30,163 bases of DNA from a virus, in the IMG/VR virus record IMGVR_UViG_3300028840_001253, positions 1 through 30,163 of that record; one strand, written 5' to 3'. Each line of letters begins with the position of its first letter. Position 1 is the stretch's first letter. A model generated the notes under the pieces. That model worked only from the letters and a program-made list of their open reading frames with translations. It was not told where the DNA came from and ran no database searches. Below are positions 1 through 7,985 of the stretch, in pieces. The position numbers were made by a program, and so were the translations under genes.

Positions 1-67
1 AAAGTCAAGTTGGAAACATGGAAATGTGACCTCGGGTTCTGGGATGCCGGAGCTGACCCGCCACCGG

Positions 68-1333
68 CTAAGGATCAGGAGTAAGATCAAGCGGGTCCCC
101 TGGGGTTGGTGGTTCTTCTGGCGGTTCGGTTCCTTCTGGACAGGATGGGAACCGGACACGGGCGTCCCAATCAATCCCAGGACAGCCACTCGGCGGGGCG
201 GGCGGGCTGTCGCAACCAGCAGCGACTGGGTCAAGATAATAGTTACATCTCCAATACCACGCCGACGCAAGAAGACTAAGTGCTTGTTCTGTCGGGACGG
301 GGATTCCGTTTGGTGTGTACGAGTACGTGAATGTAAAGTAGTTCGGAGACCTGAGTGTGCAGCTACAACTTGTCCCAAAGCACTTGTTCTCCTGTCGAAA
401 CTGCCAACCTCCACGGCACCGCCAGGGGAAGAGAAACTTTGTTCTGCATGTGTCATCCTTTGCCCATGGTAGGGTTCCGATTTTAGCCAGGAGTTTCTCT
501 GTTATGTTTTCGTAGTCCTGTCCAACAACCGTCGATGTAGGTGATCTATCAAATTCCATTTCTGACAAGACTGTCCAACCAGCAACCGCCGCCGCATCCG
601 CCGCCGAACTGGCGTCATCTCGCGCGGTTCGAGCTGCTTCGATTTCGGCTTCCTTGGCTTCAATGTCATCTTCGAGATCGTCGACAATTTGCTGTTTCTC
701 ATCAACAATCACTTGCGCCGCCGCGCACCCCGTTGGCGGGTCCGCAGCACAAGCAGCATCGCGTGCCGATTCAGCGGCTGCTAACTCAGCTTCCGCGTCG
801 GCTAAATCCTCTTCCAAATCAACAAGCTCAAGGTTCAAGAAGCACATGTCAACGGCGGCTGACTCATAGTATGCAATCTCTTCCAACGTGAGGTCATGAT
901 AATATTGGATACCTACCCAATCGGCAACGGTCTCCCCGCAGTTTGGACCAGAGGGGTTAAAGCCACACAGTTCGTATGACCACGAGTGGGTATGGATTGT
1001 TTCCCAGTCCAACGACTCTACTTGACATGGTTCACACCCCTCGCACTCACACCACGCGTTCTCAAGCTGCTCTTCGATGTTGTCGATGATTGACTTCTTC
1101 CACAAATCAGGAATAGGGTCAAACTCAAAGCAGTCGCCGGGCATCTCGTTCAGACGGTCGTGAACTTCACGAATGTCGCTCTTTGCCCACCGGTGGGGTG
1201 CCTCTGGAACCTCAAGGGGTTCAATCGGATCACACCCATCATCCGGGTTCTCAAGGACATCATTGACTTTGTTGATCAGCTCTTCCCAGCTGTTGGCTCC
1301 AACTCTGCGATAAGGTTGACTTGTGTTCGCCAT
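68..1333 (-). CDS. Cysteine-rich coiled-coil protein, function unknown
   Basis: I do not recognise this 421-residue protein. It has about 20 cysteines, including a CECEGCEPC cluster near residue 95 and a KCFGTSCSC cluster near residue 315. Its middle, roughly residues 165-250, is an Ala/Glu/Asp-rich heptad-like stretch that should form a long coiled coil. The C-terminus is proline-rich (repeated PP and PEEPP). There is no signal peptide or membrane segment. Its start overlaps the stop of the upstream ClpP-like gene by one base (TGATG), so the two are probably translated together. Its place at the end of the tail genes suggests a virion appendage or an assembly factor, but this is inference from context. 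So many cysteines are unusual for a phage structural protein and suggest metal binding or disulfides outside the cell. Confidence 0.75.
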   Translation of the reverse strand: MANTSQPYRRVGANSWEELINKVNDVLENPDDGCDPIEPLEVPEAPHRWAKSDIREVHDRLNEMPGDCFEFDPIPDLWKKSIIDNIEEQLENAWCECEGCEPCQVESLDWETIHTHSWSYELCGFNPSGPNCGETVADWVGIQYYHDLTLEEIAYYESAAVDMCFLNLELVDLEEDLADAEAELAAAESARDAACAADPPTGCAAAQVIVDEKQQIVDDLEDDIEAKEAEIEAARTARDDASSAADAAAVAGWTVLSEMEFDRSPTSTVVGQDYENITEKLLAKIGTLPWAKDDTCRTKFLFPWRCRGGWQFRQENKCFGTSCSCTLRSPNYFTFTYSYTPNGIPVPTEQALSLLASAWYWRCNYYLDPVAAGCDSPPAPPSGCPGIDWDARVRFPSCPEGTEPPEEPPTPGDPLDLTPDP

Positions 1334-1899
1334 CAGTTTTCATCCCAAATGTTGTCAGCCAGACCCCATTCGATCGCTTCATTGGCATCGAAATAGAAGT
1401 CGTTTGATTTAACCGCACGTGAGGTCCACCACTTGATATTCTTGTTGCTGTGTGCGGACAGCAGGGCAATCCATCGAGCATTCAACTTCGTGTAATGACG
1501 AACGGTCTCCTGTAGACTTTGACCTTTGCCGTCCACCTCCGCTGACCAATCATGGTGCATGAGAAACACATTAGGTGACACCCACCGGTTACCCTTGGAG
1601 CCAGCCGCCAACAAGAGCGGTGCAGCGGACATACACTTCCCGTATGCGAACGTGTGAATGGGGCATTGAAGCGTGTTCATGATGTCGTACAGTGCCAACG
1701 CTTCGTAGATGTCCCCGCCGTACGAGGAGATGAACATTTCACAGGGCTGCTGGTCGCATTCGGTTTCCATCAAGTACAACCCTCGGACAGCCTTGTCAAC
1801 CGACTGAGCGTCAATATCTCCAAGGAAGACACGGCGATTAGCGATGTCGACACCACTATTGAAGTATGTATCGACCCACGCAGACTCGAACTTTGTCAT
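1333..1899 (-). CDS. ClpP-family (S14) serine protease homologue
   Basis: The 188-residue product has the ClpP/crotonase-fold protease layout at near full length. The oxyanion loop is SSYGGDIYEAL (from residue 58; compare SPGG in ClpP). The nucleophile region KCMSAAPLLLAAGSKGNR places Ser91. The histidine lies in NVFLMHHD (His115 or His116), and the likely acid is Asp167 before the YFDANEAIEWGL segment, which matches the SAEEAVEYGLVD region of ClpP. The triad looks intact. Start ATG follows a strong GGAGGGAG site. Phage S14 enzymes usually mature the capsid from a site between portal and coat genes. This one lies beyond the tail genes behind its own probable promoter, so a role in tail or fibre processing, or in host protein turnover, is equally possible. 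The family call is firm; the substrate is unknown. Confidence 0.9.
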   Translation of the reverse strand: MTKFESAWVDTYFNSGVDIANRRVFLGDIDAQSVDKAVRGLYLMETECDQQPCEMFISSYGGDIYEALALYDIMNTLQCPIHTFAYGKCMSAAPLLLAAGSKGNRWVSPNVFLMHHDWSAEVDGKGQSLQETVRHYTKLNARWIALLSAHSNKNIKWWTSRAVKSNDFYFDANEAIEWGLADNIWDEN

Positions 1900-1929
1900 C
1901 AGTAGCTCCCTCCGAAAGGTTAATGACGA

Positions 1930-1958
1930 CTAGCGCGGCAATCGAAGTGCCGCGCTAG
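1930..1958 (-). promoter_or_regulatory. Perfect 11-bp hairpin in the protease leader
   Basis: The stem CTAGCGCGGCA pairs perfectly with TGCCGCGCTAG around a 7-nt loop. It lies between the hub gene and the ClpP-like gene. On the minus strand it is followed by TCGTCATTAACC, with no T-run, so it is a poor intrinsic terminator. If the promoter just upstream is used, the hairpin would sit almost at the 5' end of the protease mRNA, where such stems protect transcripts from decay. It could also mark an RNase processing site in the read-through transcript. Confidence 0.7.
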
Positions 1959-1969
1959 CCCCTCAATCT

Positions 1970-1998
1970 ATTATAATCGGGATACCCCGTTGATGCAA
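1970..1998 (-). promoter_or_regulatory. Probable sigma70-type promoter for the ClpP-like gene
   Basis: On the minus strand a perfect TATAAT (1970-1975) lies exactly 17 nt downstream of TTGCAT (1993-1998), which matches the -35 consensus at its first three bases. The predicted start is near 1963, about 65 nt before the protease ATG. It lies in one of the largest intergenic gaps of the window (100 nt), directly after the hub stop codon. The -10 box and spacing are good and the -35 is weak. Confidence 0.5.
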
Positions 1999-1999
1999 A

Positions 2000-4624
2000 T
2001 CAATCATCTTGCAGGAATGCAGTCCCAGCACCCCACTGACTCCCACCCGAATCATACTTGAAGTCGAACGTGTTGTCATTGGTCCCGTCTGACCAGTTGG
2101 CATCCGTGTCGCCCTTCAGTTTGTTCTCTGTGACTTCCTTGAAGAACGTGTCGAATGTTGTCACGTTGCCTGGGTTGTCTGAGTCGAGGACTTCCGTCAC
2201 GCGAATGTCGATGTAATAAGGTGCTGTCCCCTTGTCTTCGATTGCACTCTGCCCAAGTTCAGGCGTCGGCGGCGGCTCGCTTCCTTGAACGAAGAAGCCA
2301 GTCTCGGTCACTTCGGCAGCTCCCGCTTGCGTGTCACCAACATCACTCGGCTTGACCGCGCCACGATCACTGTTCTTCCTACTACCCATCCCAAACGGGT
2401 CCGAGGTTCCGTTATACGTCACTGTGATACCAGCATGGGGTCCTCGTCGATCTAGCGTACCTCCCGCTCCACCGCTCACGCCACCTCCACCAGAGTAGCT
2501 CTTGGCTTCTTCTATGGCGTCAGGGAATCGTATACTTGAACTGACGGCTGCCGGGTATGCTAGATTGTAGGCTTCCATCTCACCCGCGCGTACGCCCGTC
2601 CACACGGAGAAGTTGATAGTATTCGACTCCGAGTTGTAGTCCGCCATCTCGACGATGCCAAGTGTCGCACTATTCGCCTGGTAGTTCTGAGTGAAGTTGA
2701 GTGTGACACCATCGAATGTCTCAGCATTGAGGGCATCCAGCGAGGCTTGGAAGTTTAGCGTTTTCCACGTGTTTCCACGACGAATTATCCAATATGTCAT
2801 CGACTTCACAACACAATCAATACGGTTGTACGCGTAGTAGTCCACGTCTAACACATGCTTTCCATACTTCCTCACATTGTAACGCATGTTACAGTTGTAG
2901 GTCTCATCCTGAGCACCATGCTGTCTCCACGTCCCGTTGATAACAGTCACCAAGTCCTCGGTCTCGGTGAAGCCCAATTCTACACTCAGTGTATCAACAT
3001 TACTTTCGGTGAAAGTATGTACACTATCAGGTTGGGCAGGTAGATACTTTAGGATGAACTCACCGTTCCGTAAGTAGATCGCACACCGGGCTTGGAAAGC
3101 CAGTTCTTGCAATGCTTGGAATATGTTCTTTTTCCCAGGGAACACGAAGTGCATGGGGTAGTTTGAAACCAACGCACTAACCTCACTGAATGACGTCGGG
3201 TCAATTGCGAAGTCAGTGTACCGATTGATGAGGTACTTCATGATCTCGACAGTATTGGGACCAATGCTGGATTGGAAGGTCACATAGATGGTGTCTTCCC
3301 ACGGCTGGGGCTCTTGCTTCGAGAGTGCATCGTTGATTTCGACAATGGTGGCGCGTACGGTTCCGAAGCTTTGATGGGTGACTTCGTACATGTCTTCCGG
3401 AACGTCTAGCAGCAATCGCTCACCTCCATTGACCGTGGTGAAGGCAGCAACCTTCAAAACTGATCCCGGTGTAATGCTGGCGACGTAACGGATAGGTTCG
3501 GCTGTGTAGATTGTCACCGCCGCTCCAGCTTGGGCGAAGAACGCACCAGCTTGATCGCCATTGATGTTTCCTGTGTAGACAAGGAAGGCTGACCCGTCCG
3601 CCTGGGTCACGCCATATGTCTCAGCCGACGGGTACTGCTTGGGTCCATCTGGGAAGAAGTTCTCCTCTTCCGGATGTACCTGGCTGCTGATTGTGAAGGT
3701 ATCCGTTCCATTGAAGCTACCCGTAAGCAAGGCGCCATTGATGTTCAATGTCATCTCACCCTCTGGAAACTTCTCCCCGCCAACTATTCGGACGGCACTC
3801 TTCTCGGTGGCTTGTTGGTCAGCGTAGACCGCTGCTAACTCGTCCCTTTGTTGCAGGAACTGTATTTGCTGCTGGATGAACTGCTGCTGTTTCTGTTGTG
3901 CCTGCTGTGCAGCCTGCTCGGCGCCAATGAACGCAAGGTAGCCCGCTGCGAACGCCCAGAACAACTGTAAGTCGATCAGGTAGTTTCGAATCGCAAGGAT
4001 CGCTTGGATACGGTGAGGGATTGTGAAGTCAGCCATTCCAAATGATTCACCCAACGAACCGTGGTGCTTTGCGTCAAGCTGCAACGCCTTCGTGTGAACT
4101 GTTGTCCCAAAGCACTCAGGCCATGGCTTACCGATCAGGTCATCGAGTTCTTCGCTTCCGAAGTCACCTTCTTCAATCGAGAATCCAACCTCACGGTCTT
4201 CCAGCTGGGACACCGCACTGAATGAGACGCTGTTGTCGGTTGCGCGCCAAGCAATTGGTGAGTTGATCTTCCCACGGAAGATGGCGAACTTGTCTTCCCA
4301 TGGCAACTGCGCAAACCACTGGTACACGACGATGTCACGTGTGTGAATGTCGTTATTGTCAATGATGTCTTTGATGGCTCCATCTTCGTCGTCGAGCACC
4401 ACTGTCATTCCATCGTTTGTCTCATTGAGGGACACAGCGAGGATTGAATCCAGTTCGCCGATCTCAAGGATGGATGCCTTGACACCTGGCTGGCCTTCGA
4501 TCTCACGGTCAGCATATAGTTTGAAGATGCCACCCTCTGTCCATTGGATACCAACCACAAGGATGGGCTCAACCCCTCGCTTCTGTGCAAGTTTGGCCAG
4601 AGCACTTGATGAAATCGATCTCAT
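2000..4624 (-). CDS. Large tail-tip / baseplate hub-like protein
   Basis: The 874-residue product comes after the tape measure and distal-tail-like genes, the place of the tail hub (Tal/gp27-like) in long-tailed phages. The N-terminal ~190 residues are beta-rich, in the style of hub proteins, with a phrase FRGKINSPIAW typical of the 'path/measure' half of such modules. A hydrophobic helix near residues 220-235 leads into a very Gln-rich helix (QQAQQKQQQFIQQQ, about residues 238-265), probably a coiled coil. The middle third resembles receptor- or hub-type beta domains, and the C-terminus has a Gly-rich linker (SGGGGVSGGAGG). I chose ATG 4624 because it overlaps the upstream stop (TAATG) and has GGGGAG eight bases before it. 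I see no peptidoglycan hydrolase motif. Hub assignment is from position and general character, not a clear domain match. Confidence 0.7.
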   Translation of the reverse strand: MRSISSSALAKLAQKRGVEPILVVGIQWTEGGIFKLYADREIEGQPGVKASILEIGELDSILAVSLNETNDGMTVVLDDEDGAIKDIIDNNDIHTRDIVVYQWFAQLPWEDKFAIFRGKINSPIAWRATDNSVSFSAVSQLEDREVGFSIEEGDFGSEELDDLIGKPWPECFGTTVHTKALQLDAKHHGSLGESFGMADFTIPHRIQAILAIRNYLIDLQLFWAFAAGYLAFIGAEQAAQQAQQKQQQFIQQQIQFLQQRDELAAVYADQQATEKSAVRIVGGEKFPEGEMTLNINGALLTGSFNGTDTFTISSQVHPEEENFFPDGPKQYPSAETYGVTQADGSAFLVYTGNINGDQAGAFFAQAGAAVTIYTAEPIRYVASITPGSVLKVAAFTTVNGGERLLLDVPEDMYEVTHQSFGTVRATIVEINDALSKQEPQPWEDTIYVTFQSSIGPNTVEIMKYLINRYTDFAIDPTSFSEVSALVSNYPMHFVFPGKKNIFQALQELAFQARCAIYLRNGEFILKYLPAQPDSVHTFTESNVDTLSVELGFTETEDLVTVINGTWRQHGAQDETYNCNMRYNVRKYGKHVLDVDYYAYNRIDCVVKSMTYWIIRRGNTWKTLNFQASLDALNAETFDGVTLNFTQNYQANSATLGIVEMADYNSESNTINFSVWTGVRAGEMEAYNLAYPAAVSSSIRFPDAIEEAKSYSGGGGVSGGAGGTLDRRGPHAGITVTYNGTSDPFGMGSRKNSDRGAVKPSDVGDTQAGAAEVTETGFFVQGSEPPPTPELGQSAIEDKGTAPYYIDIRVTEVLDSDNPGNVTTFDTFFKEVTENKLKGDTDANWSDGTNDNTFDFKYDSGGSQWGAGTAFLQDD

Positions 4625-6180
4625 TATGATGTCTCCCCACAACAAACCGTGTCTACGTTGTTGTCGTCGATGTACTGCTGCGAGCCAGCGGTGAAGCTAC
4701 CAACTTGATCCCCACCACACCATCGCGGATTCTCAATACACAGGTCTTTGAAACAGGACTCTGTTGTGTACCACGCTCGATCTGATCGGACGCCCCACTT
4801 CTGCATCAGGTACCGTTCGACTGCTCCGATCTGAGCGTCGCTCAGTGTATAGTCGTACACGATGAACTGACCAAAGTGACCCCGTAGTGTACCGGTCGGG
4901 ATAGGCGCGGTCACGCGTGTGAAGTATTTCTCATCCCCAGGCGTCAGTCCAATGTTCCGTAGGACTTCAGGCTGGTTCCATCGGAAGATTCCACTTGCCG
5001 GTGGGTTGTTCGGGATCGTCCGTCCAGTCTGCTCGAACCCATTCAACCTCCAACGCATGTTGGTATCAGTGTTTCGCTGGAGCGTGTGGACATATGGTCG
5101 ACCTCGAACCAAGATGGACGGGGCAGTGTCTTTGTTGCTACCCGCACCAAGGACCGGATGGAACAGGTCTGGAAGCACATCAGGTGATGTTGACCACGTT
5201 GCAGGATGGAACATACTCGCCCCAGCACCAACATCAAATGACTCTTTGACTTCACCGCTCTGATGGATGTTCCACAGGTTCCAAAGGTTGCCGTCTGTCA
5301 ACCACTGATAGATGCTTCCAGGCGGACCACCGATGCTGTGTGAGTGTACGAAGAACACTGTGCCACGTCGGTTCGGGAAGAATGACACATTAGAGGAGGA
5401 TCGCATTGACATGGCACCATTCCAGGTGTCACCAGCTGTCGCACCAAACCAGAGGCTGGCTGGACCACAGAATTGATTGCGGAAGTATTGAGGCGCCAAG
5501 TCCAGTGTCGGATCGATGTTGTTCATGAAGTCGGATGTCGGACGCGGGATGAGCGTGACACTCGAAGTCCCGTCATTCGGAATCGACACAAGGCGGTCAC
5601 CGTTCGAAAGCCCTGCCAGAGCTGACGCATCCCAGTTGTGAAGCGGGTTCGCGATCGGGACACCCATATCGTTGAACTGGGTTTGGGCAACCGAGACCTC
5701 GGACGTGGCATCCAACTCGATTGTCCTTGGTTGGTTGGCTTGATCCAGACTGTAGCATTCGCCAGCTGTGATTGCATTTTTAGCTGTCACTGGAACACCT
5801 TCGAATTCAAGTGTCAGTTCCCAGTGCTCACCATCCAGGTCTTGTCGCCCGGGTGCTGCGCGCTTGACGGAAGTGATTTCGAGAGGGTTGTTCATGATGA
5901 AGCCAGCGTACTTCCGCCCATCATGATCCTCGACGAGTATCTTGGAAGCATGATACGCGTAGGCGAACTCCCGCACCTCAATGGCTTTGTTTCGTGTGAG
6001 CACGAAGGACCAAGCCATCTTCCGACGACCCGCCCGCTTGATGTACGTTCGAACCGTACCGTCAATGGCTCGCTTGATGTTCTGGCTTTGAACCACACCC
6101 TCGCTGTTCCCGAACCCAGGGTTGGGCAGGACTGACGTTGTCTGGATACCAGGGTATGGGGCTTGAAGTGTGAATGACAT
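4624..6180 (-). CDS. Distal-tail-like protein with a LamG/concanavalin-type domain
   Basis: The 518-residue protein begins with a distal-tail-like domain (about residues 1-131): PNPGFGNSEGV, then DHDGRKYAGFIMNNP and the closing HWELTLEFEG. The same domain forms the C-terminus of the gene just upstream. Residues about 215-470 look like a LamG/concanavalin-like jelly roll, ending in the typical FIVYDYTLSDAQIGAVERYL helix. Such domains bind sugars or act as trimer and adhesion modules in phage tails. The C-terminal 40 residues carry five cysteines. The start overlaps the upstream stop (TAATG). By context the protein probably forms a ring or collar at the tail tip, with the jelly roll pointing outward for host binding. 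Domain family names are from pattern recognition, since no profile search was possible. Confidence 0.7.
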   Translation of the reverse strand: MSFTLQAPYPGIQTTSVLPNPGFGNSEGVVQSQNIKRAIDGTVRTYIKRAGRRKMAWSFVLTRNKAIEVREFAYAYHASKILVEDHDGRKYAGFIMNNPLEITSVKRAAPGRQDLDGEHWELTLEFEGVPVTAKNAITAGECYSLDQANQPRTIELDATSEVSVAQTQFNDMGVPIANPLHNWDASALAGLSNGDRLVSIPNDGTSSVTLIPRPTSDFMNNIDPTLDLAPQYFRNQFCGPASLWFGATAGDTWNGAMSMRSSSNVSFFPNRRGTVFFVHSHSIGGPPGSIYQWLTDGNLWNLWNIHQSGEVKESFDVGAGASMFHPATWSTSPDVLPDLFHPVLGAGSNKDTAPSILVRGRPYVHTLQRNTDTNMRWRLNGFEQTGRTIPNNPPASGIFRWNQPEVLRNIGLTPGDEKYFTRVTAPIPTGTLRGHFGQFIVYDYTLSDAQIGAVERYLMQKWGVRSDRAWYTTESCFKDLCIENPRWCGGDQVGSFTAGSQQYIDDNNVDTVCCGETS

Positions 6181-7985
6181 TAAACTGGGTCCTTCTCCAG
6201 CTCTAACTCAAGGGTGGCTGACCACTTGCCGCGACCGTCATGAATTATCGCCTCATCTGGGTTAAGAATCGTCCCTCGCCACGTACGACCTTCATGGTCT
6301 TGCACTCCGACTTCCAAGCCCAAGTGATCCTCCATGAACCGCAGCAACTTCCTCGCAGCTGGCTCATCCAGGGCTGAGAATTGTGCGGTCATCTTGTAGA
6401 ACTGCGGCCAGATCGGATCGCGGTAGATGAGCAGTGTCCCGCCACGCGTCTCCCGATTGACCCTTGTCGTTTGCACACCCTCACGGTTTCCGAAGTCAGG
6501 CGATCGCAGGACAACAGAGTCCAGCGGCGACCCGCCGCCCAAGGCGCCATACGCCGGGATGACCAACTTGAACCTTGTCGTTGTCGGATCAAATGATTGG
6601 GCAGGTAGTGATCCATCAGGTGGGGTCGGTGCGTTAACATCAGTGTTGGCACCAACGAATGGGCTGTAGTCGCACTCGGTTGTTGGTTTGATGAGGGTGT
6701 AGGTAACAGCTTGCGAAACACCAATTGTTGACGTCGCCGGGTTACCACGAACAATGTTCACGAATGCCAACTGACCGTCGGTTGTCCCGATGTCCGGATT
6801 GTCTTCGAACAGCCCATCAGAAAGAGCAGGCTTTGAGTTGGTGACCGTCGCCGCATGCCCGAAGGTGATCTGGCTTTCTGCCTCTTGCGTTGTTGCAATG
6901 ACCGCCGCTTGCGTCAGGGACAAGGTACTTGTGGCGCCATGCGATGTCGCTGTCGACTTGACAAGTGTGACCTTGGCTTCTTGGCTGAAGCTGATTTGGC
7001 TCTCGGTCGGTCGCGTCATGTTCGTACGCGTGACCGTTGCCTCTTGCGTGATGTCAAAGACAGTTGTGTCAACCAGACCCAACTCAGGATTCCACACGCT
7101 CTCTTCACCGACCAGCAATGACTCAGCACTCACCCGCCACGGTACAATGGCGGACATCTCCTGACTCAGGTCCATCGTCGACACAGCTTGCACCCAGCGG
7201 ATGTTCGCTTTAGCTTCCTGCCCCATGCTCAGGGTACTGAACGCTTGACGTGTCGTTGGGATCGAACTTGCAGCTTGTGTTAACCCGATCGAACTCTCAG
7301 CCGAGACATCAACCGAGCCCTTCAAAGCTGTCTGTGTCAAGGTCAATGTCGAGCGAGCGATCTTCACGTATTCGAACGTTGCTGATTGTCCGAACGAGAT
7401 GCTGGTGGTAACATTACGCTTCTTGACGCTATTGTCTGCATCGTCTGCGAAGACAATGATACTCTGGGCGTCATAGCGAAGCTTACCACTCTTCGTCGCG
7501 GCTTGCGTCAGAGCCATGGAGCTTTCAGCCGCAGCCACGTGTGTGTCTGGGATGCGGATGTCTTGGATCAGAGACAACGTATTCTCAGCGAACAACTTCT
7601 TGATGTTGTTCGTCGAGGCTTGTGTCATCGCTAGTGTATTCTCAGCGGTCAACGCTTTGACGGGTTGCGTGTAGGTTGCAGCTTGAGTAAAACTGACATC
7701 CGACTCAGCAAAGTATCTCAACTTACCAGACAGCCCAACGGCTTGTGTAAATGAAAGAGAACTCCCACCTTTCTCAGGAGACTGTTTAGTTGCTTCTTGA
7801 GATAGGGACAAGGAACTCTCGGCAAAGTATTCATTGACAGCCGTCAAGACTTCAACATACTGCTGAGTTACATGTATATTGGCCCCAGCCTCACTCAGTA
7901 TTTCAACATACTGTTGAGTCGTACTGATTGCTCCATCACCGGCAGCTAGTATTTCTACATACTGTTGAGTAGCGCGAATAGCCAT
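6180..7985 (-). CDS. Repeat-rich tail protein with C-terminal distal-tail-like domain
   Basis: The 601-residue protein has three parts. Residues 6-47 hold three copies of TQQYVE[IV]L at an exact 17-residue spacing. Residues 55-428 hold about 18 degenerate copies of a short beta motif, S-[ST]-hydrophobic-x-hydrophobic-[ST]-Q-x-A, spaced about 20 residues apart. Residues 491-601 form a domain (SPDFGNREGVQTT, DHEGRTWRGTILNP, GKWSATLELELE) that matches the N-terminus of the next gene. The repeats suggest a beta-solenoid or stacked beta shaft, and the C-terminal domain probably docks at the tail tip. TQQYVE-type repeats are common in phage structural proteins of unassigned role. Start and stop junctions are both one-base TAATG overlaps, which supports coupled translation with both neighbours. 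Confidence 0.75.
   Translation of the reverse strand: MAIRATQQYVEILAAGDGAISTTQQYVEILSEAGANIHVTQQYVEVLTAVNEYFAESSLSLSQEATKQSPEKGGSSLSFTQAVGLSGKLRYFAESDVSFTQAATYTQPVKALTAENTLAMTQASTNNIKKLFAENTLSLIQDIRIPDTHVAAAESSMALTQAATKSGKLRYDAQSIIVFADDADNSVKKRNVTTSISFGQSATFEYVKIARSTLTLTQTALKGSVDVSAESSIGLTQAASSIPTTRQAFSTLSMGQEAKANIRWVQAVSTMDLSQEMSAIVPWRVSAESLLVGEESVWNPELGLVDTTVFDITQEATVTRTNMTRPTESQISFSQEAKVTLVKSTATSHGATSTLSLTQAAVIATTQEAESQITFGHAATVTNSKPALSDGLFEDNPDIGTTDGQLAFVNIVRGNPATSTIGVSQAVTYTLIKPTTECDYSPFVGANTDVNAPTPPDGSLPAQSFDPTTTRFKLVIPAYGALGGGSPLDSVVLRSPDFGNREGVQTTRVNRETRGGTLLIYRDPIWPQFYKMTAQFSALDEPAARKLLRFMEDHLGLEVGVQDHEGRTWRGTILNPDEAIIHDGRGKWSATLELELEKDPV
6183..6515 (-). other. Distal-tail-like domain, copy 1 (C-terminal part of the repeat protein)
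   Basis: Residues 491-601 of the gene ending at 6180. Shared landmarks with copy 2 (about 5788-6180) are FGN-x-EGVQ at the start, DH[ED]GR-x-[WY]-x-G in the middle, and W-[SE]-x-TLE-[LF]-E at the end. The two copies lie on either side of the gene junction. Confidence 0.65.
6702..7823 (-). repeat. About 18 degenerate beta-motif repeats in the coding sequence
   Basis: Protein-level repeats such as SSLSLSQEAT, SDVSFTQAAT, NTLAMTQAST, SSIGLTQAAS and STIGVSQAVT recur roughly every 20 residues from residue 55 to 428. Two or three copies are degenerate. The DNA copies have diverged, so this is an old expansion kept for structure rather than a recent tandem array. Confidence 0.75.
7845..7970 (-). 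repeat. Three TQQYVEIL repeats, 51-bp period
   Basis: Codons for TQQYVE[IV]L occur three times at an exact 51-bp spacing, at residues 6, 23 and 40 of the gene starting at 7985. The DNA of the core is still similar among copies: the plus strand reads ACATACTG-C/T-TGAG each time. Confidence 0.85.

Noticed and set aside
1-67. Possible start of another gene at the left edge
   Set aside because: An ATG with a GAGG-like site occurs at about 16-18 on the minus strand, but it meets a stop after four codons; nothing else in the 67 nt is supported.
1930-1958. Hairpin as a classical terminator of the tail operon
   Set aside because: No T-run follows on the minus strand; leader hairpin or processing site fits better.
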